Positions 17,510 through 25,525 of a DNA stretch of 48,041 nucleotides are shown in pieces. Source of the stretch: JASFYU01 sp045046905 (GTDB taxonomy: Bacteria > Bacteroidota > Bacteroidia > Flavobacteriales > Flavobacteriaceae). The notes below the pieces were generated by a model. The model saw only the letters and a program-made list of their open reading frames with translations. It made no database searches and was not told the DNA's origin. The stretch is from assembly GCA_045046905.1 (NCBI GenBank), contig JASFYU010000030.1, positions 1 through 48,041 on the forward strand, read 5' to 3'. Position numbers and translations under genes: made by a program. The first letter of the stretch is position 1, and every line of letters begins with the position of its first letter.

Positions 17510-18976
17510 ATGCTCAAAAAAATACGCACTACTGAAAGCCTTGTTCAACAACACCCCATAAAGACGTTCAACAGACTTATCTCAACAGAAAAAAGAGTTA
17601 CAGGAGTATGTTGGCATATAAGCTTATTATCTCTATTTTTTATTTTAAATACACTATTTATGGGCTGTACAGACAATAATTTTAAGACTGAACAGCAAAT
17701 TACGACAGACTTTCTTTACAATCATGTTCTCGATAATAATGATAATTTTTCACCTGATGACCAATGGCTGGTTTATGATACCCGAACAGCGGAAGGCGGT
17801 ATAGCAGAAAGCAGAAAAATTGAAAAAGTACATATCGCATCAGGAGAAAAAGTTGTTTTGTACGCGCTAAAACAAAATGGCCCTTATGGACCAGGGGTTG
17901 GAGCGGTAAGCTATAGCCATACAGATGACGAGGTGATTTTTATTCATGGCCTCTTAAATTGCTCACCTGATATGCCCTACGAACAATGGAGAAGAACAGG
18001 GGTAATCATTAAAGACACGGATTTTGGGAAGCCAATATTTATGGATGCCAGAGATATCACATTACCTTTTACTCCCGGGGCATTAAGAGGTGGCACCCAC
18101 CGTCATGAATTCAGCGGTGATGGCCAATGGATTGGTTTTACTTATAATGACGCCCTACTAAAAAAACTGGAAGATTCTACGGGTACTACCTATAATTTAA
18201 GGACTATTGGCGTTTCTAAAAAAGGGCAAAAACTTACAATAGAAGACGATGCTAATGGAGAAAATATTACAGGTCAATGGTTTAGTGCCTTAGTAGTACA
18301 AGTGGTAGCTGAGCCTACAGCTGGTAGCAATGAAGTAAGCAGAGCTGCAGGAGATAGTTGGGTAGGGCAATATGGATATAAAACATCAAATGGAAAACTA
18401 CAAAGAGCCCGGGCTTTTATCGGCACCGTCAATACAAAAGAAGGGCACAATGTCGACGAAGTTTTTATCGTCGATATTCCCGAGGATATTAGCTCCACAG
18501 GAGAAAATGGCCCCTTAGAAGGCACCGAAATCACAATGCCAGCACCCCCCAAGGGCGCTAGTCAACGTAGGTTAACTTTTACCGCCAATTCGAAATCTCC
18601 GGGCTGTGAAGGTATTATCAGGTCATCTTATGATGGTGAAATGTTAGCTTTTCTCGCCTATGGCAAGAATCAGGTGAAACAAATTTTTACGATTTCACCA
18701 AATGGCGGTACTCCCGTGCAACGAACGTTTCACCTAACCGACGTTCTTGGTAGTATTCGATGGCACCCTAAAGAATATAGACTGTCCTATATTTGGGAAA
18801 ATTCTATTGTAAGCACTGAAATAGGTAGCAATAAATTCAGCGTGCTCACCAAAGCCACTAGGCTACCGCCTACCAATACGGTATGGTCTCATGATGGAAA
18901 TACAATTGCATTCAATCGAATTGTTAGCGGAGAGGGCGAACAATCTGCCGAACAAATATTCATAATCAACCTCTAG
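17510..18976 (+). CDS. YidR-like DUF3748 lipoprotein (TolB/PD40-type propeller)
   Basis: 488 residues. A lipoprotein signal is present but unusually far from the start: the hydrophobic segment and lipobox LFMGC come at about residues 36-53, after a 30-odd-residue polar leader with no alternative start codon nearby. The mature part shows the DUF3748 marks: DNFSPDDQWLVYDTRTAEGG, GPYGPGVGAVSYSHTDDEV, RGGTHRHEFSGDGQWIGFTY, SWVGQYGY and later PD40-like blades (SSYDGEMLAFLAYG, HDGNTIAFNR). The E. coli relative YidR lies beside galactonate genes and has no proven function. Probably a six-bladed propeller, exposed on the outer membrane, that binds or processes a sugar acid or oligosaccharide (inference). 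Confidence 0.85.
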   Translation: MLKKIRTTESLVQQHPIKTFNRLISTEKRVTGVCWHISLLSLFFILNTLFMGCTDNNFKTEQQITTDFLYNHVLDNNDNFSPDDQWLVYDTRTAEGGIAESRKIEKVHIASGEKVVLYALKQNGPYGPGVGAVSYSHTDDEVIFIHGLLNCSPDMPYEQWRRTGVIIKDTDFGKPIFMDARDITLPFTPGALRGGTHRHEFSGDGQWIGFTYNDALLKKLEDSTGTTYNLRTIGVSKKGQKLTIEDDANGENITGQWFSALVVQVVAEPTAGSNEVSRAAGDSWVGQYGYKTSNGKLQRARAFIGTVNTKEGHNVDEVFIVDIPEDISSTGENGPLEGTEITMPAPPKGASQRRLTFTANSKSPGCEGIIRSSYDGEMLAFLAYGKNQVKQIFTISPNGGTPVQRTFHLTDVLGSIRWHPKEYRLSYIWENSIVSTEIGSNKFSVLTKATRLPPTNTVWSHDGNTIAFNRIVSGEGEQSAEQIFIINL

Positions 18977-19004
18977 GCTAAAAATAGAACTCTACAAATG
19001 AGGC

Positions 19005-21353
19005 TTACTGTTTTAACACCCACACATCAGTCACTCTAGATTGTTTTCTCCAGTTTAGATGTGCCTCATCTGGTGTATCAAAAGAAATTTTTAGTTGGCC
19101 CTCTTTGATTATATCTCTGGAAAGTGGGAATTCTTTAAATTGTTCAAAGCCTTTTTCATATTTGCTTGGTTTCAATAGCTGACCGTTTGCTCTTAATAAA
19201 GCTTCGCCATACCCAGAAACACGAATGATATAATCTGAATTCGAATCTAATTCATCATAGGCCAAAGTTGGTGAAAATTGAAATAACTGAGTAGAGAGCC
19301 GTTTTCTACTCAAGCCATTATTTTCCCATAAATAATCAATAGCATCATCGGTTTCAGAAGTCACATGTTTGGCATCGGCACTCGAGATATTATCATAAAA
19401 ATTTCCTTCTCCCGGAAACTCATAGTTTTTGATGAATTCGATTCTATCCAATTTCTCCTTTTCTGTAGCGTACTTTTTAACTTTTTCAAATTCATCTTGC
19501 AACCACCATCTATTATTTAATGGATAATCTATAAAATCGAGGATCGCCCCACGTTCTGCTCCTCGAGCATTATACTTTTCAACGCTGGTCTGCGCCCCGA
19601 TAGATTGAAACAGAAGCTCGGCATACTCAAAGACTTTCTGTTTTAAATCTTGGGATACCAATTCACTATCAGCTTTTTGCAGATGACTCAAAGCATCATT
19701 AATGGCCTTGTCTGCGCCAAGAGTTTTAGCCATAGCTAATATTTCGTAGGCCTCCGTTTCCAAACTTTTCTCATAGCTAAGTCTATCTTGAATATAGGCA
19801 TCATAATAGGCGCGCATTACCAATTGCTGCCACCGCCAATTACTGCCAAGTTCAGGATTTTCGGCCTCCAATTTTCTCCATAATTCTAATGTTTTCGCAA
19901 TGGTAGAATTCGCTATCGCTGGGCCTACCCAATTCTGCTCCAAGGCAAAAATACCCTTGGCAGCCTCTGCTGCTACCTCGCTCGTAAAAAAGAACCGGCA
20001 ATACTCGGTGATAACATTCTGAATATCCCCTTTAGAATTCCACCCCAACTGGCTCCACAACACCTTGTTCACATCATCATGGGTACCATCAGAATAGGCG
20101 ATAAAACCATCTGTAAATTTAGCATCTCTATGAAATAACTTGGTGTATTGAAGGGGCTGTGGATTACAGGCTTCTCGCCCTAAAGTCAATGCAAAAGCTT
20201 GATCCCAACGTTCTACAGGATAATGACAGCGAACTGTATGCGTAATATCAGGATAAAAACGATGCAAATATTTTTTAGGCAACTGCTCACGTTCCAACTC
20301 GATTGGTGGGCTACTAGGCCCGTACACCAACCCTTTAAGCCAATCAGGACTATTCTCTTTAAGATAGTCAAAGAAATACACCGCTTTTTCTTCGTCAAAA
20401 CCTTGTAAGGAAACCCAAATACCAGCCTCTGGGTGGTGTTTTTTTAGCAAAACGGATAAATCTTCTAAGTATGGAATTAGGTCGGAAGGGTGATTATCAC
20501 CAGGATCACCACCAGGCACAAATACGCCATCAAGCCTTGGGCAGCGGGCATAAAAAGCTTCTTGTTCTAGCAATCCGTTTTGGTGCGCATCTTTTTTGGT
20601 GAGGTCATGTGGCGCGGGTGTCCACACCCAATAATCGGCATCATATTTAGCACATATCTTGCTTAATTCAATCTCCATTTGTTGCGGATTCATCTTAAAA
20701 TGAACGCTTGAAGCAGCATCTTGAAAAGGGATATTTTCAAAACTGTTGGCCCCAAAAAGAACCTGCTCCCTAAAATGTTGATCAAACTGCGCTACGGTCC
20801 ATGAATCCCAAGAATTGGCCGTGTCTCGATACCCAAATTGATGACCTCGAATAGGGTATTCAGGAGATGAAACAATATTAATGTTTTTAGAAACAGTAAT
20901 ATGACCTTTCTGCATTTCTGCTATTCGGAGCAATTTGCCTATTCCAAAAAAGATTCCTCTTACATCGGCTCCGATAACCCATAAAATATCTTTCCCATTT
21001 AGATTTTCATGAACTATTCGGAAGCTTTCTTTTTTTAAGTCCCCTACTCCTTTATGAGCTGGAACAGCTGTATTGAACAAGCTGGTATCATTTTGAAGAG
21101 CTATGGCAATTAAGGTATTAGAATCACAATTTTCTGACCGCTGTAATCGCAAATCGGTACGTTTATTAATTTCCTCAACCAATATACTATTCGCCGTTTG
21201 CTGAAATTTCATTTCCAATGTTGGGCTAATTACCAAGCTGGCCTGAGACAGGTCGAGGGCTGTACTCGATTTTTCAGAACAAGACAAGGCCAAAATACCT
21301 AGTACTAGAAATAGTATATTCCTTGCCACTAACTGTAGCGTTTTAATTTTCAT
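19005..21353 (-). CDS. Putative glycoside hydrolase lipoprotein with GH20/GH67-type N-domain
   Basis: 782 residues, lipoprotein signal (GILALSC, Cys at 25). Residues about 35-155 resemble the zincin-like N-terminal domain of GH20/GH67 enzymes (SFRIVHENLNGKDILWVIGA, DVRGIFFGIGKLLR). Residues about 165-500 look like a TIM barrel (PIRGHQFGYRDTANSWDSW, YWVWTPAPHD, GVFVPGGDPGDNHPSD, FIAYSDGTHDDVNKVLWSQ). A helical part and a beta-rich tail with repeated Trp follow. The acidic GGDPGDN loop sits where GH20 enzymes carry their catalytic Asp-Glu pair, but the canonical DE is not present. The start overlaps the SUMF1-fold gene by 11 bases, implying translational coupling. Substrate unknown. Confidence 0.72.
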   Translation of the reverse strand: MKIKTLQLVARNILFLVLGILALSCSEKSSTALDLSQASLVISPTLEMKFQQTANSILVEEINKRTDLRLQRSENCDSNTLIAIALQNDTSLFNTAVPAHKGVGDLKKESFRIVHENLNGKDILWVIGADVRGIFFGIGKLLRIAEMQKGHITVSKNINIVSSPEYPIRGHQFGYRDTANSWDSWTVAQFDQHFREQVLFGANSFENIPFQDAASSVHFKMNPQQMEIELSKICAKYDADYWVWTPAPHDLTKKDAHQNGLLEQEAFYARCPRLDGVFVPGGDPGDNHPSDLIPYLEDLSVLLKKHHPEAGIWVSLQGFDEEKAVYFFDYLKENSPDWLKGLVYGPSSPPIELEREQLPKKYLHRFYPDITHTVRCHYPVERWDQAFALTLGREACNPQPLQYTKLFHRDAKFTDGFIAYSDGTHDDVNKVLWSQLGWNSKGDIQNVITEYCRFFFTSEVAAEAAKGIFALEQNWVGPAIANSTIAKTLELWRKLEAENPELGSNWRWQQLVMRAYYDAYIQDRLSYEKSLETEAYEILAMAKTLGADKAINDALSHLQKADSELVSQDLKQKVFEYAELLFQSIGAQTSVEKYNARGAERGAILDFIDYPLNNRWWLQDEFEKVKKYATEKEKLDRIEFIKNYEFPGEGNFYDNISSADAKHVTSETDDAIDYLWENNGLSRKRLSTQLFQFSPTLAYDELDSNSDYIIRVSGYGEALLRANGQLLKPSKYEKGFEQFKEFPLSRDIIKEGQLKISFDTPDEAHLNWRKQSRVTDVWVLKQ

Positions 21354-22053
21354 TTTTTTTGTCTATGTTTTTAACACATCTGAAACCTACTGGATACGCC
21401 CTAATATCTTCGGGTAAAAGATAGTAACGCTGCGAACAGCGAAAAAAAGACATATTATTAAAACTTGATCCTCCACGCATAACTTTATATTTCTCACCAT
21501 ACTGTTCCATAGGTGTTTTATTCTCAGGATAGGGTTTATACCAATCGGCTGTCCATTCCCAAACACTTCCTGCCATATCAAAACAACCATAAGGGCTCTC
21601 CGGTTTTGCTATAGACGTGCCCCGTGAACTACGCTGATCCCAGACCACATAAGAATTGTCAAAAGTATCACCCCACGGAAAAAGACGCCCGTCTGTACCT
21701 CTGGCCGCCTTTTCCCATTCTATTTCAGTAGGCAGGCGTTTTCCTGCCCATTGGGCATACCCATTTGCCTGAGACCAAGTAACAATGGCCGCATTACTTT
21801 TCTCTTTATCAGAAAACGTATAAGAGGAATCAAACTTAGAAAATTCAGCATTGCTCACTTCATAAGCATCAATAAAAAAAGCTTGGGTAAAGGCTGTATG
21901 TATTGGTTTCTCATCAGGATCACCAATTTCGCTTCCCATAATAAAATCACCCGATTCAACATAGACCATACCTTTTGGAGGCTCGGGAACCGTTTGACTA
22001 CAGAGCGAATAAATCCCCAAAAATAGCGCAGATAACAAACTATATTTTTTCAT
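21343..22053 (-). CDS. SUMF1/FGE-fold protein, probably not a formylglycine-generating enzyme
   Basis: 236 residues from the ATG at 22053, which opens a signal peptide (MKKYSLLSALFLGIYSLCSQ). Longer frames upstream run into an interspersed repeat. FGE-sulfatase fold marks: MVYVESGDFIMGS, EVSNAEFSKF, KRLPTEIEWEKAARG, LFPWGD, GCFDMAGSVWEWTADWY, VMRGGSSF and VGFRCVK. The segment after RGGSS is FNNMSFFRCSQRYY: the two active-site cysteines of true FGEs (YxCHRSYC in human SUMF1) are absent and no sulfatase is encoded in the window. Probably a structural or carbohydrate-binding partner of the adjacent hydrolase, with which it overlaps by 11 bases. Confidence 0.85.
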   Translation of the reverse strand: MKKYSLLSALFLGIYSLCSQTVPEPPKGMVYVESGDFIMGSEIGDPDEKPIHTAFTQAFFIDAYEVSNAEFSKFDSSYTFSDKEKSNAAIVTWSQANGYAQWAGKRLPTEIEWEKAARGTDGRLFPWGDTFDNSYVVWDQRSSRGTSIAKPESPYGCFDMAGSVWEWTADWYKPYPENKTPMEQYGEKYKVMRGGSSFNNMSFFRCSQRYYLLPEDIRAYPVGFRCVKNIDKKNEN

Positions 22054-22073
22054 ATTATTGACTGCATTTAAAG

Positions 22074-22178
22074 TAATCAATCTCGGGGCAAGCCCAGAGG
22101 CATTAATAAGGAACACATCATTTATATTTCGACGCAAGCCTGCCTGCATAGGCAGCTTAAACCCACTGCTGGGAATAC
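22074..22178 (+). repeat. Interspersed two-hairpin element, subtype A
   Basis: Blocks in order: CTCGGGGCAAGCCCAGAGGCATTAA, ATATTTCGACGCAAGCCTGCC, TGCATAGGCAG and the core TTAAACCCACTGCTGGGAAT. It lies between the 407-residue toroid gene and the SUMF1-fold gene, reading opposite to both. The core loop is GC rather than GG, so the palindrome is not perfect. Confidence 0.75.
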
Positions 22179-22181
22179 AGT

Positions 22182-23405
22182 TTACCATTTTTCATCGATT
22201 ATACCATAATAGACACCAAACCAATAGTTTCGTATCATGGCTGCCGCAGAACTTTCTTCCTCTGCTACCACCTTTTTGAAAGAACCATCGTCTTGGGGAA
22301 TATTGAAGGTACTTGTCTTGCGATCAAAGCCCCACATATCTTTTATGGCTTTTTCTCGCTCTTCATTTATGCAATCTTCACCCGTAAGCACCTGATATAC
22401 CATGATGAGCCATGTAGAACTCTCAAAGGAGAAGTCCATTTTTTTCCAAGCATGCCAATGGCGGTTTAGGTTCATTCGATACTTAATCAATAAAGAGGGG
22501 TCTTTCTCGTATCGCATAATCATATAAAGAGATCTTGCCGCATGGTAGTCGTCATACACGTTCTCCCATTCTTTTGGAAATAAGATTTTTGTGTTGATCT
22601 GATGGTCATCGTAGTGATACGTATCGATAAGCAAATGATATGCTTTATTATACTTTTCTTTTCCGGTAAGATGATGCGTGACTTTTAGGCCTGCTAACAT
22701 TATCAGCGAATTTAATTCCTGATGTGGAAGGTCGGGGCAAAGATTACCCCAAAGGGTCATTTTGCCATCAAGATCAGTGAGCTTAAAATTGTCATCAACA
22801 ACCCTACCCATAAACCGATCTAACAGATCGGCTGCTTTTTTTTTATAAGCCTCATCTGCACAAAATTCCCAAAAAGTACCTAAGCCATCAAAAATGGAAG
22901 CAAACTTATCAATACTTAGATCACCCAACCACCGATAGCCAGGCATAGTGCTTGATTGGTGCCACTCATTGTACCAAAGCACTTTTTCATGCCAAAGTGG
23001 TTTGTTGGTCTGATTAAAACTGCGGGCAAAAAGGCCATCTACACCGGTTACTCTTTCCATACGGAGAACGGCCTCAAAAATTTGGTTAGCAATTTCTCGG
23101 TCTTTGGGGTCCTTGGTCAGGGCATATTTGTAGGAATAGGCCGCTAACAGCTCTGAGGTAGGATCAAAACAATCGGCTTGTTTACCAATTAAAGGTTTCT
23201 CTAAGCCGGCTGGAGGAAAAAAAACACGCTGCATTATAGCGCCTTCGTTCCAATGGTTGCCTAACATTAATTTGTCGAACATTTCGACTTTTTTATAAAG
23301 GGGGTCGGTTTTTTTAGGGAACTCATTTACCTTTTGCGCCATCACATTGCCGTAACAACAAATCAAACACATAAATAAGAATCCGTACTGTTTCGTTTTT
23401 TTCAT
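22182..23405 (-). CDS. Secreted stand-alone (alpha/alpha)-toroid protein
   Basis: 407 residues with a signal peptide (about 1-23, ending NVMAQ). The whole mature chain is helical and aligns by eye with the C-terminal halves of the 745- and 708-residue proteins: FDPTSELLAAYSYKYALTKD, DGLFARSFNQ, GDLSIDK (161-167), DLDGKMTLWG (211-220), LNSLIMLAGLKVTHHLTGKE, and MRYEKDPSLLIKYRMNLNRHW (compare NYEKDPELLIMYRISLENTW). The TSSDE motif of its relatives is LSIDK here, and the NSHR block is missing. It has no propeller. Likely a glycan-active hydrolase or lyase, or a catalytically altered relative. It heads the minus-strand trio with the SUMF1-fold and GH20-like genes. Confidence 0.8.
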   Translation of the reverse strand: MKKTKQYGFLFMCLICCYGNVMAQKVNEFPKKTDPLYKKVEMFDKLMLGNHWNEGAIMQRVFFPPAGLEKPLIGKQADCFDPTSELLAAYSYKYALTKDPKDREIANQIFEAVLRMERVTGVDGLFARSFNQTNKPLWHEKVLWYNEWHQSSTMPGYRWLGDLSIDKFASIFDGLGTFWEFCADEAYKKKAADLLDRFMGRVVDDNFKLTDLDGKMTLWGNLCPDLPHQELNSLIMLAGLKVTHHLTGKEKYNKAYHLLIDTYHYDDHQINTKILFPKEWENVYDDYHAARSLYMIMRYEKDPSLLIKYRMNLNRHWHAWKKMDFSFESSTWLIMVYQVLTGEDCINEEREKAIKDMWGFDRKTSTFNIPQDDGSFKKVVAEEESSAAAMIRNYWFGVYYGIIDEKW

Positions 23406-23454
23406 TCAATAAACGTATTAGTTTTCTAAAGAACGATTTTTAATTATAAAGATC

Positions 23455-23577
23455 AATCTACAACTTCGACCCAAGGGCACGAAGTATGCTTTCGAAAAAA
23501 CATTTTTAATTTCGAGGCAAGCCCCTCCTTAGGCGGCCAGTCATCAAGGAACAGAACCCTCAATGAGGGATTAAAAA
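23455..23577 (+). repeat. Interspersed two-hairpin element, subtype B
   Basis: Same block order as the 14972-15066 copy: CTTCGACCCAAGGGCACGAAG, GCTTTCGAAAAAACATTTTTAATTTCGAGGCAAG, an insertion CCCCTCCTTAGGCGGCCAG, then the core GAACCCTCAATGAGGGATTAAAA. It lies just upstream of the 407-residue gene, in a 411-base region with no gene. Confidence 0.7.
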
Positions 23578-23607
23578 AATTCGAAACGGATTATTTCAAA
23601 GGTAAAT

Positions 23608-23698
23608 CAATAAACAGTTCGCAATGAACAATAAACAGTGAACAGTTGGCAGTTGGCAGTTGGCAGTTGGCAGTTGGCAGTGAACAATAATCAATAAG
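23608..23698. repeat. Heptanucleotide tandem array, 13 units
   Basis: Strict period of 7: CAATAAA, CAGTTCG, CAATGAA, CAATAAA, CAGTGAA, five copies of CAGTTGG (23643-23677), CAGTGAA, CAATAAT, CAATAAG. Every unit begins CA. The array is non-coding and lies between the SusD gene and the downstream toroid gene. Confidence 0.85.
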
Positions 23699-23716
23699 GC
23701 CCACTGGTGGGTTAAA
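23698..23716. repeat. Isolated core of the subtype A element
   Basis: The perfect palindrome CCCACTGGTGGG (23700-23711) is followed by TTAAA. It matches only the right-hand core of subtype A and sits between the heptamer array and the susD terminator. Confidence 0.65.
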
Positions 23717-23742
23717 AAAATGCCCAAGTTTCCTTGGGCATT
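23713..23742 (-). terminator. Intrinsic terminator after SusD
   Basis: Read on the minus strand: AATGCCCAAG, loop GAAA, CTTGGGCATT, then a run of T (A-run at 23714-23720 on the plus strand). The 10-bp stem is perfect. It lies 75 bases past the SusD stop. It should separate susCD expression from the downstream toroid, SUMF1 and GH20-like genes, or allow partial read-through. Confidence 0.8.
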
Positions 23743-23816
23743 CTTCATTCTAAAAACTAATCAACTAATGTTGTTCATATACAAAATAATCACACATGAC
23801 CATTTCCTCAAACCTA

Positions 23817-25505
23817 CTACCAAGGCGTAGCGGTTCCTTGAACAATCCAAGGCCTGGCATACGGACTATCATTAGGATCTGTAGAACTAAATGCAGTGCT
23901 TTCCAAAGAAGCCGCTCCGACAGCATAATTCGCTGTATTGATGTTTAATTCATCCGTAGGATAAATAAATCGTAAAGGCATCACATCCTCTCTGGCAAAC
24001 GGCCCTGCACTAAAAGCAGGAAGCCCCGTTCTTCTCCAATCCATATAAGCCTCATCACCGTTGAACATATTGGCAATCCATTTTTGCTCCATAACCTGTT
24101 CTAAGGTACCGTCAAAAGCAACTCCTGTATTATCAATATAATCTGCATAGTCATCAGCAACGCCCCAAACATCAAAAGATGCCTGAACACCTGTGTTGTA
24201 GTTCACTTCGGCATCTGACCCCCATCCTCGTATAGCGGCTTCTGCTTTTAAGAACGATAACTCAGCAAAAGAAAAGAGGCGTGATTTTAAAAGATTTCCG
24301 CCGTCCTCTTTTTGATTAAAGACTTCATTCATTTTTGACACATAGGCATTTGTTCCTCCTCTTGACCCATCAGCGTTTAAATGATACTCATAAGGATCTA
24401 TACTACTAACCGCAACAGGCAAACCTACATAAACACTACTGGTATCAATCAATTTCAAACCGGCCTGTACATCCGCAGCATAGGTAGCTGCAGAGTAGAT
24501 GGCATAATTATTGGCTGCCATAGTGGCCTCATTGATATAACGAATACCTCCTGCTTCCGCAATATCACCTCCGCCGGGTACATCAATGGCAGGAACTACT
24601 TTCGTAGGTATTTCTACAGGGGCAAACCAAACTGCTATTCTAGGGTCTTCTAACTCCTTCAACTTATCGGTCAAGGTAGTACAAGGCTTCACTCTGTGAA
24701 AATCGGAAGCCGAACCAAACTGCCCGCTATTAGGCCATGATTGATCGCTTATTCCACCAATATAAGCCAAGGCAAGTTCTTCATCAACATTGTCAATTAA
24801 AGGCTTGGCAAGTGTACTAGTCACCCCAGCTCCTGAAAAAGAAGGCAGTTTTTCTGACAACCTCATATAATAGCGCAAAGCCAAGGAGTTGGCTAATTTT
24901 TGCCACTTAGATGCATCTCCACCGTAAAATACATCCTGTGAAGAATCAATACCCTCAAAACTAGACCCACCTAATAGACTTGATGCAGTTTCTAAATCAG
25001 CAATAATGCCTTTGTACACCACCTCTTGAGAATCATACGTTGGTCTCTCTCCATCATCATCGATACCGCCTAAAGCATTTGAATAAGGGATGTCGCCATA
25101 ATAATCAGTCAACTTACCAAACAACATTGATTTTAACACCAATGACACCCCTTCGTGAAACTCTAAACCAAGCTCAACCGCCCTTTCGTTAGCGACTTTA
25201 TTAGTTCTCAATAAACCATAATTTGTATTCCAGATGCTACCTGTCTCCCAATCGTAGCGATTATTAGACCAAGAATCCTTCTGTGTGTATTGTGCCGCAT
25301 TTCCTGTATCACCAGCATAACCATTGCTGGTTGTACTTGTTGCAATACCGGTCATTACCGTACTTATCAATAAATTAGGATCAACCAAACCGGACTCAAC
25401 TCCATTTGGGTTCTCATTGATTTCAACCAAATCATTATCGCAAGAAACCACAAGCAATAATGGAATTAGCAGAAATATACTAACTACGTTTTTTATTAAT
25501 TTCAT
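23817..25505 (-). CDS. SusD/RagB-family glycan-binding lipoprotein
   Basis: 562 residues with a lipoprotein signal (LLLVVSC, Cys at 22). The mature N-terminus DNDLVEINENPNGVESGLVDPNLLISTVMTG is typical of the SusD-like group 2. TPR-like helical parts (EGVSLVLKSMLFGKLTDYYGDIPYSNAL, LAKFADYY-type repeats) and the C-terminal LEQVMEQKWIANMFNGDEAYMDWRRTG are the family hallmarks. It sits on the cell surface, caps the SusC channel and captures glycan. The gene starts 20 bases after the SusC stop in the same operon, and an intrinsic terminator follows. Ligand not predictable. Confidence 0.95.
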   Translation of the reverse strand: MKLIKNVVSIFLLIPLLLVVSCDNDLVEINENPNGVESGLVDPNLLISTVMTGIATSTTSNGYAGDTGNAAQYTQKDSWSNNRYDWETGSIWNTNYGLLRTNKVANERAVELGLEFHEGVSLVLKSMLFGKLTDYYGDIPYSNALGGIDDDGERPTYDSQEVVYKGIIADLETASSLLGGSSFEGIDSSQDVFYGGDASKWQKLANSLALRYYMRLSEKLPSFSGAGVTSTLAKPLIDNVDEELALAYIGGISDQSWPNSGQFGSASDFHRVKPCTTLTDKLKELEDPRIAVWFAPVEIPTKVVPAIDVPGGGDIAEAGGIRYINEATMAANNYAIYSAATYAADVQAGLKLIDTSSVYVGLPVAVSSIDPYEYHLNADGSRGGTNAYVSKMNEVFNQKEDGGNLLKSRLFSFAELSFLKAEAAIRGWGSDAEVNYNTGVQASFDVWGVADDYADYIDNTGVAFDGTLEQVMEQKWIANMFNGDEAYMDWRRTGLPAFSAGPFAREDVMPLRFIYPTDELNINTANYAVGAASLESTAFSSTDPNDSPYARPWIVQGTATPW

Positions 25506-25525
25506 AACCTATATTTTTATTTTAT

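Noticed and set aside
21343..22053. Genuine formylglycine-generating enzyme
   Set aside because: Active-site cysteine pair missing and no sulfatase encoded in the window.
23608..23698. CRISPR array
   Set aside because: Repeat period is only 7 bases, there are no spacers, and no cas gene is present in the window.
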